Below are positions 57,711-64,000 of a DNA stretch of 64,000 nucleotides, piece after piece. The notes beneath the pieces are model-generated. The model searched no databases and was not told the DNA's origin. It saw only the letters and a list, made by a program, of their open reading frames with translations. Positions within the stretch are counted from its first letter, which is position 1. Each line of letters opens with the position of its first letter. The stretch comes from Myxococcales bacterium (lineage in GTDB: Bacteria > Myxococcota_A > Polyangia > Haliangiales > Haliangiaceae): NCBI GenBank assembly GCA_016706545.1, contig JADJJK010000006.1:122501-186500 (forward strand). Reading direction: 5' to 3'. The translations under genes and the position numbers were made by a program.

Positions 57711-58832
57711 GTGATCTCGACTGGTCTTCGTTTCTTCGCGGCTCCCGCCGCGCTCGCCCTCCTCTCGCTCGGCGCCTGCGGCGATGATCTCGTCCCGCCG
57801 GGGCCGGAGCAACCGCCGACCGCGCCGGTCAAGGCGGTGGTGGTGTCCGGTGACTTCAACGCCACCGGCGTCTTGTCGCTGGTCGACGTGGAGGCCCGCA
57901 CGGTTCGCGCCAACGCGCTCGCCGGGGTGGCCGCGGCAGATCCCGTGATCCGCCGCCTGGGCAAGGAGCTGTTCGTCGTCAACCGGTTTGGTCCCACCGG
58001 GAGCAGCGTCACCGTGCTCGACGCCGCGACCCTGCAGGTCAAGCACCAGCTCTCCACCGGCACCAACTCCAACCCGCAGGACGTGGCGGTGATCGGCGAC
58101 GCCCTGTACTTGCCGGCGCTCGACACCGCCGGCGTGGTGGTGCTGCAGCGCAACGGCCTGCGCTCGTTGCTCGACCTGAGCAGCCTGGACCCGGACGGCA
58201 AGCCCGACTGCGTCTCGGCCTGGGCCATGGGCACCGAGCTGATGGTGGTGTGCGGCGTGCTGCAGAACTTCGTGGCGGTGCGCGACGCCAAGGTGGTGGT
58301 GATCGACACGGTGAGCGGCGCCATGCGCCAGGGCGCGCTGCCGGAGCGCAACCCCGTGGGCTTCTTGCAGCCGACTCCCGCCGACAGCGTGTTCGGCGGC
58401 GACCTGCTGGTGGCCACCGCGGACTTTGGCGCGCCCATGTCGCGCTGCGTGCTGCGGATCAGCCCAGCGACCCTGCAGGCGAGCTGCGCGGTGCCAAACT
58501 CCGCGATCGGCGGCGTGGCCAACCACCTGGAGCTCGACGACGAGACCGATAGCCTGCTGGTAACCGGGACCTACTACGACTCGAACTTCCAGCTCCGCGG
58601 CGCGCTGCGCGCGGTGAGCCTGGCGACCGGCGCGGTGGCACCACAGGCGCTGTCGCCGGCGTCGCACGCCATCGCCGATTTCGCCGTGTGCCCGGGCGGC
58701 GCGGTGGTGGCGACCGACGCCGGGCCTGGGGTCTCCGGCGTCCGCATCTATCACGGCGGCGTCGAGACCACGACCGCGCCGCTGGCCATCGGCTTGCCGC
58801 CCAGCTCGCAGAACGGCGTGGTCTGCTACTGA
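57711..58832 (+). CDS. Beta-propeller lipoprotein, probable partner of the cobalamin receptor
   Basis: A 373-aa secreted lipoprotein starting 110 bases after the receptor stop. GTG at 57711 has AAGGAG six bases upstream. Signal peptide with lipobox LSLGAC, then blades of YncE/NHL-like type (VVVSGDFNATGVLSLVDVEARTV, VIRRLGKELFVVNRFGPTGSSVTVLDAATL, PQDVAVIGDALYLPALDTAGVVVL ...). Position directly behind a riboswitch-controlled receptor suggests joint induction by B12 limitation and a role in ligand capture at the cell surface; the link is inference. The stop codon lies in the first unit of the 27-bp repeat. Confidence 0.83.
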   Translation: MISTGLRFFAAPAALALLSLGACGDDLVPPGPEQPPTAPVKAVVVSGDFNATGVLSLVDVEARTVRANALAGVAAADPVIRRLGKELFVVNRFGPTGSSVTVLDAATLQVKHQLSTGTNSNPQDVAVIGDALYLPALDTAGVVVLQRNGLRSLLDLSSLDPDGKPDCVSAWAMGTELMVVCGVLQNFVAVRDAKVVVIDTVSGAMRQGALPERNPVGFLQPTPADSVFGGDLLVATADFGAPMSRCVLRISPATLQASCAVPNSAIGGVANHLELDDETDSLLVTGTYYDSNFQLRGALRAVSLATGAVAPQALSPASHAIADFAVCPGGAVVATDAGPGVSGVRIYHGGVETTTAPLAIGLPPSSQNGVVCY

Positions 58833-58936
58833 GCGACCGCGGGGCGCTGCGTTCACTGAGCGACCGCGGGGCGCTGCGTTCACTGAGCGACCGCGGGGCG
58901 CTGCGTTCACTGAGCGACCGCGGGGCGCTGCGCTCG
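58829..58936 (+). repeat. 27-bp tandem repeat, four copies
   Basis: Four consecutive copies of the unit beginning CTGAGCGACCGCGGGGCGC (unit length 27 bp; starts at 58829, 58856, 58883, 58910), the last with a three-base variation. The first copy contains the TGA that ends the preceding gene. No spacers, so not a CRISPR array. Between 58937 and 58949 the collagen-like gene ends. Confidence 0.93.
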
Positions 58937-58949
58937 CGAAGCGTTGGCC

Positions 58950-59738
58950 CTACGGAGTGGGGCGTACGCAGTACACCTCGGCGACCGCCTCGATCGTGGC
59001 GCCGGGCGACTGGTTGCGCAGGTCGCACCGCCAGCTCGCCGCGCTGGCGGGATCCGCCAGCGCCAGCGGGCGGGACGCGGTGAGCTGCGCCATCCACGCC
59101 GGGTCCGCGTAGCAGCCGCCGGCGATGATGAGATCGGCGGCGCGGTCGCAGCTCGCCACCACGGTGACGGTGAGCCCGGGTCCCACCGCCAGGCGGCTCT
59201 CTCGGCGAACCACGTCGCTCTTGCCGGCGTACGCCCCGGCCGGGCCCGGCGGCCCCTTGGGCCCCTGGGGACCTTGCGGCCCCTGCACCCCTTGCGGGCC
59301 TTGCAGGCCTTGCACTCCCTGGGGGCCCTCGGCGCCCGGCGGCCCCGGGTTGCCACGCGCGCCAGGTGGCCCCTCGGGGCCGAGCGCGCCGACGGGGCCG
59401 GCTGGGCCGACGGGCCCGACGGCGCCTGGCGCGCCTTGCGGCCCGACGGTGCCGGGCGTGCCTTGCGCGCCTTGCGGCCCGGCGAGGCCAGCGTCCTTGC
59501 CCTTGGCCAAGAGCTCGGCCGCCACGCGCTGCACGTCCACTGCCCCGCGCGCCGTCAGCTCCGAGAGCTGGCGCTCCGCGGTGGCGAGCCTGCGCTCGAG
59601 CGCGAGCTCACGCGCCCGGGCGGCCGTCCCTGCTGCGGCGTCTTCGTCGGCCTGTCGGCCGCATCCCAGCGCGGTCAAGAGGAGGCCCGCTGGCACGAGG
59701 CGCCAGGCGGTGCGACGCGGTGCGGCCAGAGCTCCCAT
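58950..59738 (-). CDS. Collagen-like triple-helix lipoprotein
   Basis: A 262-aa exported protein. Lipobox TALGC, then a helical coiled-coil-like segment (RARELALERRLATAERQLSELTARG, about 40-65) that could trimerise, then 29 unbroken Gly-X-Y triplets (residues about 84-170; GPQ, GPP, GPV, GPA, GVQ etc.), then a C-terminal beta-rich domain with two Cys pairs (SCDRAAD...GGCYADP; WRCDLRNQ...VYCVRPTP) and ALADPASAASW. This is the plan of bacterial collagen-like surface proteins: anchor, stalk, globular tip. Pro is common at X positions, few charges. Function unknown; matrix or adhesion is plausible. Convergent with the repeat after the propeller gene; divergent from ftsE. Confidence 0.9.
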   Translation of the reverse strand: MGALAAPRRTAWRLVPAGLLLTALGCGRQADEDAAAGTAARARELALERRLATAERQLSELTARGAVDVQRVAAELLAKGKDAGLAGPQGAQGTPGTVGPQGAPGAVGPVGPAGPVGALGPEGPPGARGNPGPPGAEGPQGVQGLQGPQGVQGPQGPQGPKGPPGPAGAYAGKSDVVRRESRLAVGPGLTVTVVASCDRAADLIIAGGCYADPAWMAQLTASRPLALADPASAASWRCDLRNQSPGATIEAVAEVYCVRPTP

Positions 59739-59842
59739 GCGCTCGGCAGGGTACCAGTTCGCAGGGGACGGCGCGAATTCGCGGTGCCCCGCGCGGCGGC
59801 CGTTTTTTTGCCCGGCGGCCGGGATGCGCGTACCACGGAAGG

Positions 59843-60667
59843 ATGATCGAGCTATCCAGCGTCGCCTTGCTGCACCCGCGCGGGGGGAGCTTCCTGGTCA
59901 GTGACGCCACCTTGACCGTCGGCAGCGGCCAGGTCGCGCTGGTGGTGGCCGCAGCCGGCGTGGGCTCGTCGCGCCTCCTCGCGGCGATGCTGGGCGAGGC
60001 GCCGTGCGAGAACGGCAGCATCTCGCTGCTCGGGCGAGAGGTGGGCAAGCTGCGCCGGGCGTCGCTGCGCGCGCTGCGCCGGCGGATCGGCATCGTGCCG
60101 CAGGACCTGTGCCTGCTGGAGGACCGCAGCGCGCAGCTCAACGTGGTGATGCCGCTCGAGATCGACGGCGTGCCGCGCTCGCAGACCATCCACCGCGCCA
60201 CCTTGGCCCTGGAGGCGATGGAGCTGGCCGACGAGGCCTCGCTGCCCATCGAGCTGCTGTCGCGATCGGCGCGGCAGCGCGTGGCGGTGGCCCGGGCGCT
60301 GGTCCGAGATCCGGACATCTTGCTGGCAGATCACCCGACGAGTGATCAGGACCCCGCTGGGGCGGAGCTGGTGTGCCGGGCGTTTGACCGCGCCGCTGCC
60401 CGCGGCGCCGCCTGCGTGGTCTTTGGCCGAGATCCGATGCTGCGGGTCCACGCCGAGGCGCTGGGCTGGAGCCAGTGGCACCTCTGTGATGGCCGCCTGG
60501 CGCCGCTGCACACCGAGGCCGAGCTGCAGGGCGACTGGGCGATGCCCATCGACGCCTTCGCCAGCGCCGGCAGCGCGCCGGGCGCGAAGGCGCAAGGCGA
60601 CGACGGCGAGTCCTTCGCCAACGTGGTGCCGTTCCCGTCCCTGGCGCGGAGCGCGGGGGCGCGATGA
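59843..60667 (+). CDS. ftsE: FtsE-like ABC protein with lost ATPase motifs
   Basis: A 274-aa protein with the FtsE frame (MIELSSVALLHPRGGSFLVSD; VGKLRRASLRALRRRIGIVPQDLCLL; Q-loop PQD kept) but every catalytic landmark is altered. Walker A reads AAAGVGSSR instead of GPSGAGKST (Lys replaced by Ser). The signature LSGGQQQR is LLSRSARQR. Walker B and catalytic Glu, usually LLADEPTGNLD, read LLADHPTSDQD (Glu to His). The switch His of the ATHD block is FGRD (Arg). So a non-hydrolysing, possibly non-binding, FtsE. It carries a 40-aa C-terminal extension. Neighbours are ftsX, a LytM protein and a CtpA-like protease, supporting the cell-division/envelope FtsEX assignment. Start ATG 59843. Confidence 0.85.
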   Translation: MIELSSVALLHPRGGSFLVSDATLTVGSGQVALVVAAAGVGSSRLLAAMLGEAPCENGSISLLGREVGKLRRASLRALRRRIGIVPQDLCLLEDRSAQLNVVMPLEIDGVPRSQTIHRATLALEAMELADEASLPIELLSRSARQRVAVARALVRDPDILLADHPTSDQDPAGAELVCRAFDRAAARGAACVVFGRDPMLRVHAEALGWSQWHLCDGRLAPLHTEAELQGDWAMPIDAFASAGSAPGAKAQGDDGESFANVVPFPSLARSAGAR

Positions 60668-60882
60668 GCCGGCGCGCTGTCCGCGGCGAGCCCACGGGGA
60701 AGCTGCGCGCGGTCGACGTCGCCGCGCGCAGGAGCGTGGCCGTCGCGTCCTCCCACGAGCATGCCCACGCCCACGTCGGCGCGCGCGTGCTGCGAGACGG
60801 CGGGGCTTGTGAAGAGGTGATCGATCTGATCTCGGGGCCGTTTGGCGCATCGCTGGTGGCCAGGGTCGGGGGGCAGGGTTAG
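60664..60882 (+). CDS. Small 72-aa protein between ftsE and ftsX
   Basis: The ORF overlaps the ftsE stop by four bases (ATGA) and its stop is one base before the ftsX start at 60884, so it fits exactly into the operon. Sequence: basic N-terminus (MSRRAVRGEPTGKLRAVDVA), a His-rich patch (SSHEHAHAHVGARV) and a C-terminal EEVIDLISGPFGASLVA helix. No family recognised. Codon use is consistent with coding but the length is short; the exact packing is the main argument. Could be metal-binding or a regulator of FtsX; unproven. Confidence 0.55.
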   Translation: MSRRAVRGEPTGKLRAVDVAARRSVAVASSHEHAHAHVGARVLRDGGACEEVIDLISGPFGASLVARVGGQG

Positions 60883-60883
60883 C

Positions 60884-61753
60884 GTGCGCGCGCTCTGGTC
60901 ATTGATCCGTCGCGCCCGGTCCTGGCTGCGCGGCAAAGCGGGGCGGCGGCGCGCGGTCTGGGTGGTGACCGCGGCGCTCGCTGCCACCTGGCTGTCCGGC
61001 CTGGGGCTGATCCTGGGCCGGGTCGTCACGCAGCGGGGTGAGCCGGCAGGCGGCGCCATGGTGATCTACCTGCACGCGGGCACCGCGGACAACGTCGGGC
61101 AAGCCCTGACGGAAGAGGTGGCGCGGCTCGGCGGGGTGAGCCAGACCGAGTACGTGTCCGCGTCGGAGACCTTGCTCCGGCTGCGGCGCTCGCTCGCTGG
61201 CGAGGAGACCTTGCTCGAGGGCGTGGAGCCCTCGGCGATGCCGCCCTCCATCGAGGCGCTGCTGCAACCCGGGGTGGAGCAGGTGTTGCCGCTGAGCCCC
61301 ACCTGGGCCGCGCTTCGTCGCCATCCGGCCGTCGAGCAGGTCGCGATCGAGGAGGCGGAGCAAGATACGCTGTCCATCGCCATGGCGCGGCTCGCGCCGT
61401 GGGCGTTGCGCCTGCAGTTCCTGGTGGCTGGCATCGCCGCGTGGCTTGGCCTGGCCGTGGCCCGGCTGGGCTGGCGGACTCCACGCAGGGAGCTGGCGGT
61501 GGCGACCCTCCTGGGCGCGAGCCCCGCGTTTCATCTGGTGCCGGCCGCCCTGGCCGCGGCGCTGGCCGCGGCGGTGGGCGCGCTCGGCGGTGCGTGTGGG
61601 CTCACCTGGAGCGCACAGCAGCTCGCGGCGCTGACGCCAGGCTCCGCGGACCTGCTGGGGCTCACGGAGCTCGCGGTGCTGGTGGTCGCGGCCATGGCGC
61701 TCGCGGCGCTCGCGGCAGCGGTGGCGGTGGTGGCTCGTGAGGAAGAATCGTGA
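60884..61753 (+). CDS. ftsX: FtsX-like permease protein
   Basis: A 289-aa membrane protein, GTG start at 60884 with GGGGGGCAGGG upstream. One N-terminal helix (RAVWVVTAALAATWLSGLGLIL), an exported domain that normally meets the EnvC/periplasmic partner (VIYLHAGTADNVGQALTEEVARLGGVSQTEYV ... ALLQPGVEQVLPLSPTWAALRRHPAVEQVAI), then three C-terminal helices (LRLQFLVAGIAAWLGLAVARL; LVPAALAAALAAAVGALGG; ELAVLVVAAMALAALAAAVAVV). The FtsX plan, four helices, is kept. The stop overlaps the next GTG (GTGA). Confidence 0.9.
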   Translation: MRALWSLIRRARSWLRGKAGRRRAVWVVTAALAATWLSGLGLILGRVVTQRGEPAGGAMVIYLHAGTADNVGQALTEEVARLGGVSQTEYVSASETLLRLRRSLAGEETLLEGVEPSAMPPSIEALLQPGVEQVLPLSPTWAALRRHPAVEQVAIEEAEQDTLSIAMARLAPWALRLQFLVAGIAAWLGLAVARLGWRTPRRELAVATLLGASPAFHLVPAALAAALAAAVGALGGACGLTWSAQQLAALTPGSADLLGLTELAVLVVAAMALAALAAAVAVVAREEES

Positions 61754-62592
61754 ACCGCTTGCGGCGCGCGGCGCTCGCGCTCTTGCTCGCCGTCGGGGCG
61801 CAGGCCGGCGGCGGGCCAGCGCAGGCCGGCTCCAGCTCGCGCGACGCGGCGGGCGCCAGCTCGCGCGACGCGGCGCGCCTCGACGACGGCGAGCTGCGCG
61901 CGCGCGTGCTCGAGCAGCTCGTGGGTCAGCAAGAGGCCCTCGCTCAGGCGGCGGCCAGCGTGCGGCAGAAGCTCGACGAGGCCCGACGCCAGCAGGCGGC
62001 GCGCGCGCGGGCCGCGCTGCGCCTGCGCCGGCCGCGCGTAGACAGGGCGCCGCTCGAGGGCGCGCGCCGCCGCGCGGCTTCGGCGTGGCTCTTGGGGCGG
62101 GAGCGCTCCGAAGTCTCGCTGCTTTTCGACGAGCTGACGCACCTGGAACAAGCGGCGGCGCGCCTGTCCGCGGCGACCGAGGAGGCTCGCACGCTGCGCT
62201 TGCCGCCCCGCACGCTGGCGCGCCCGGTCAAGGGCCAGGTGGCGCGCGCGTTTGGCCGCCTCACCCACGAGCGCTCTGGCGCCACCCTGTCGCGGCGCGG
62301 AGTGGACCTGGAGGTCGACGAAGGCGCGCTGGCCACCGCGCTCGCCGATGGGACGGTGGTCCACGCCGGTCCCATCCGCGGCCTCGATGACGGCGTGCTG
62401 GTGGAGCACGACGGCTACTTCACCCTGGTGGCCAAGCTCTCCAAGCTGCAGGTGTCCGTCGGCCAGCGCGTCGATCCTGGCATCGTGCTTGGCCAGGCCG
62501 CGCGGCGTCGGGTCTACGTGGAGCTGCGGCTGCGCCTCCTGCCGTCCGGGTTGCCGGTCGACCCCATGCCGTTCTTCTCCGACGAGCCGTGA
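61750..62592 (+). CDS. EnvC-like LytM-domain protein with degenerate active site
   Basis: A 280-aa exported protein coupled to ftsX by a GTGA overlap. Signal peptide, an Arg/Ala-rich coiled-coil region (ALAQAAASVRQKLDEARRQQAARARAAL) and a C-terminal LytM (peptidase M23) fold. Active M23 enzymes have H-x3-D and H-x-H zinc ligands. Here the equivalent segments read RRGVDLEVDEG (first His lost) and VYVELRLRL (H-x-H lost), so it cannot bind zinc in the usual way. This is as in EnvC, which activates amidases without cleaving wall itself. It fits as periplasmic partner of FtsEX. Confidence 0.85.
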   Translation: MNRLRRAALALLLAVGAQAGGGPAQAGSSSRDAAGASSRDAARLDDGELRARVLEQLVGQQEALAQAAASVRQKLDEARRQQAARARAALRLRRPRVDRAPLEGARRRAASAWLLGRERSEVSLLFDELTHLEQAAARLSAATEEARTLRLPPRTLARPVKGQVARAFGRLTHERSGATLSRRGVDLEVDEGALATALADGTVVHAGPIRGLDDGVLVEHDGYFTLVAKLSKLQVSVGQRVDPGIVLGQAARRRVYVELRLRLLPSGLPVDPMPFFSDEP

Positions 62593-62723
62593 CGCCCCGC
62601 GGGGGCTCGCCTCGTTGGGGCACGCGCGCGGAGCGGCGCTTGCTCCCGCGAAGCCATCATCGAAGACATCATCTGCGGTGCCGTCGTCGCGCCGTCGCCG
62701 CGTCGTTGCAGTAACGTGGCGGC

Positions 62724-64000
62724 ATGTCACTTCGCCACGTGGCGGCCGGGGGCATCTCCGGCGCCATCCTCGCCACCGCGCTGTGGGCCTGGGCCACGCC
62801 CGCGGACGCTCGCTACCGCGCCTACGAGACGTTCGCGGAGGCGCTCTCGATCATCGAGCGCAACTACGCTCGCCCGGTGCAGGAGCTGGAGCTCCTGCGC
62901 AGCGCCATCGCCGGCATGACCGCGGCGCTCGACCCGCGCTCGGCGTACCTGGCGCCGCGTCGCTTTCAGAAGGTGCAGGAGGACACCGAGGGCGAGCTCG
63001 CGGACGTGGGGCTGCTCCTTGGGCCGCCGCGTGCGCCCGCGCTGGATCCGCGCCAGCTAGCCCAGCCGGCCTGGCCGGAGGTGTCCGCCGTGCTGCCCGG
63101 GAGCCCGGCCGAGGCAGCCGGGATCTCGCCTGGTGATCGACTGCTGTCCATCGACGGTGAGCCGACGGCGGCGGCGACCGCCTTGACGCCGGGCGACCCC
63201 GAGCGATGGCGGGCGCGGTTGCGCGGCAGCGCCGGCACGCGCGTGCGCCTGTCGCTGCAGCGCCCCGGCTGGCGCCGCCCCAAGGAGTGGGTGCTGGTGC
63301 GCGCGCATCGGCGCGTCCTCAGCGTCAGTCATCGCGTGCTGGAAGAGATCGCGGTCATCACCATCGAGCGCTTCGTCGAATCCACCGCCACCGAGGTGCG
63401 CCGCGCGCTGGCGCAGGTCGAGGCGGCGGGGGCGGTGGCCGTGGTGCTCGACCTGCGCGCCAACCCCGGCGGAGTGGTGGATCAAGCGCTCGCGGTCGCG
63501 GACCTGTTTCTCGAAGGCGGCACCATGGTCACGCTCCACGAGCGCGATCGCAAGCAGGTGCGGGTGGCGCATCCCGGCGGATATGAGGGCCCGGTGGTGG
63601 TGCTGGTGGACGCCGGCACCGCGTCGGCGGCGGAGCTCGTCGCCGCCGCGCTCGCCGACAATCACCGGGCGCGGCTCGTTGGTGAGTCGACCTATGGTAA
63701 GGGGTCTGTGCAGACTTTCTTTCCCCTGTCCGACGGCAGCGCCCTCAAGCTCACCACCGGCTGGTACGCCACCGCTGCGGGCAACTTGCTTGAATCAAAC
63801 GGGATCCAGCCGCATGTCAAGGTCCCTCGCAACATTCCTACTCGAAATGTTCCTCGTATGTCCTCCTCGCAAACGCCTAGCGCCGGCAACCCAAACGGTG
63901 CAACAATCGCCCCCGGATTCGATGATGATCCGCAGCTCGTCGCAGCCGTTGCGCTGGCGCGTTCCTCTGTTCCGGGGGCGCCCAACCGGGGGCGCCGCGG
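62724..64000 (+). CDS. ctpA: C-terminal processing protease (S41, CtpA-like), 3' end outside the window
   Basis: The frame is open from ATG 62724 to the end of the window with no stop (425 codons plus two bases). Signal-like N-terminus (ISGAILATALWAWATPADARY), the CtpA helix block AEALSIIERNYARPVQELELLRSAIAGM, LDPRSAYLAP, a PDZ domain (VLPGSPAEAAGISPGDRLLSIDG), and the protease core VVLDLRANPGGVVDQAL. The catalytic Ser sits in GTASAAELVAAAL and the Lys in ESTYGKGSVQTF. Then a Ser/Thr/Asn-rich lower-GC tail. Acts on periplasmic or secreted proteins; in this place it may process the FtsEX-linked wall factors. Confidence 0.93.
   Translation, partial: MSLRHVAAGGISGAILATALWAWATPADARYRAYETFAEALSIIERNYARPVQELELLRSAIAGMTAALDPRSAYLAPRRFQKVQEDTEGELADVGLLLGPPRAPALDPRQLAQPAWPEVSAVLPGSPAEAAGISPGDRLLSIDGEPTAAATALTPGDPERWRARLRGSAGTRVRLSLQRPGWRRPKEWVLVRAHRRVLSVSHRVLEEIAVITIERFVESTATEVRRALAQVEAAGAVAVVLDLRANPGGVVDQALAVADLFLEGGTMVTLHERDRKQVRVAHPGGYEGPVVVLVDAGTASAAELVAAALADNHRARLVGESTYGKGSVQTFFPLSDGSALKLTTGWYATAAGNLLESNGIQPHVKVPRNIPTRNVPRMSSSQTPSAGNPNGATIAPGFDDDPQLVAAVALARSSVPGAPNRGRR

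Noticed and set aside
58829..58936. Short CRISPR array
   Set aside because: The 27-bp units are directly adjacent with no spacers; no cas gene is near.
60842..60883. Start of FtsX at 60842 inside the 72-aa ORF
   Set aside because: Would add a Trp/Gly-rich stretch not seen in FtsX; GTG 60884 has a good purine-rich ribosome-binding site and abuts the small ORF stop.

Overview
The window reads as a chromosomal segment of a very GC-rich member of the Myxococcota (delta-type 'Polyangia', Kofleriaceae/Haliangium-like is my best guess, by inference only). Pointers are the dense Hanks-type Ser/Thr kinases with STAND, TPR or PEGA partners, an FHA-containing sigma54 activator, many lipoproteins with Myxococcota-style Cys-rich or beta-propeller domains, a bactofilin, and an ATP synthase operon with both b and b' subunits. 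No insertion sequence, prophage, integrase or CRISPR array is visible.

Layout. 1-700: 3' end of a 23S rRNA, a tRNA-less spacer, 5S rRNA and a strong intrinsic terminator. 944-5371: a broken DUF4239 gene, then a branched-chain 2-oxoacid dehydrogenase operon (E1alpha-E1beta-E2). 5676-13029: DUF4178 protein, a frameshifted PAS histidine kinase, a giant kinase-AAA-TPR regulator and two lipoproteins. 13131-19223: a translationally coupled trio (kinase-nSTAND, TPR/PEGA membrane protein, Cys-rich propeller lipoprotein). 19309-24251: a DUF1592/DUF1501/cytochrome c export operon divergent from an FHA-sigma54 activator. 24440-32181: ClpP, an unrecognised 458-aa protein, a membrane protein, a lipid-anchored amidase with a golvesin domain, a TolB-like propeller, an RlaP nucleotidyltransferase and an SDR. 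32383-36859: an acyl-CoA dehydrogenase behind a sigma70 promoter and a FadR-type palindrome, a second RlaP-like protein and a convergent beta-propeller gene. 36862-43304: atpF'-F-H-A-G-D-C. 43720-48652: bactofilin, then REC-like/HATPase protein, kinase and PEGA protein. 48731-54781: two YceI-like proteins, MFS and EamA transporters, an SDR and a lipid-anchored truncated globin. 55027-58832: a cobalamin riboswitch ahead of a BtuB-like receptor and a propeller lipoprotein. 58950-64000: a collagen-like lipoprotein and an FtsEX-EnvC-CtpA cluster in which FtsE has lost its ATPase signature residues.

Two cross-cutting themes. First, at least six genes, including the essential atpF, are interrupted by what look like single-base indels in G/C runs or short repeats. 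Because an essential gene is hit, consensus error is the simplest reading, so 'pseudogenes' here should be treated with care. Second, short degenerate tandem repeats (9-42 bp) recur at gene ends, in linkers and between genes; two of the indels fall inside them.

Best candidates for new biology: the degenerate FtsE with an unreported-looking 72-aa ORF between ftsE and ftsX; the kinase-nSTAND / PEGA / propeller trio; the FadR-like operator; and the riboswitch-controlled receptor/propeller pair.
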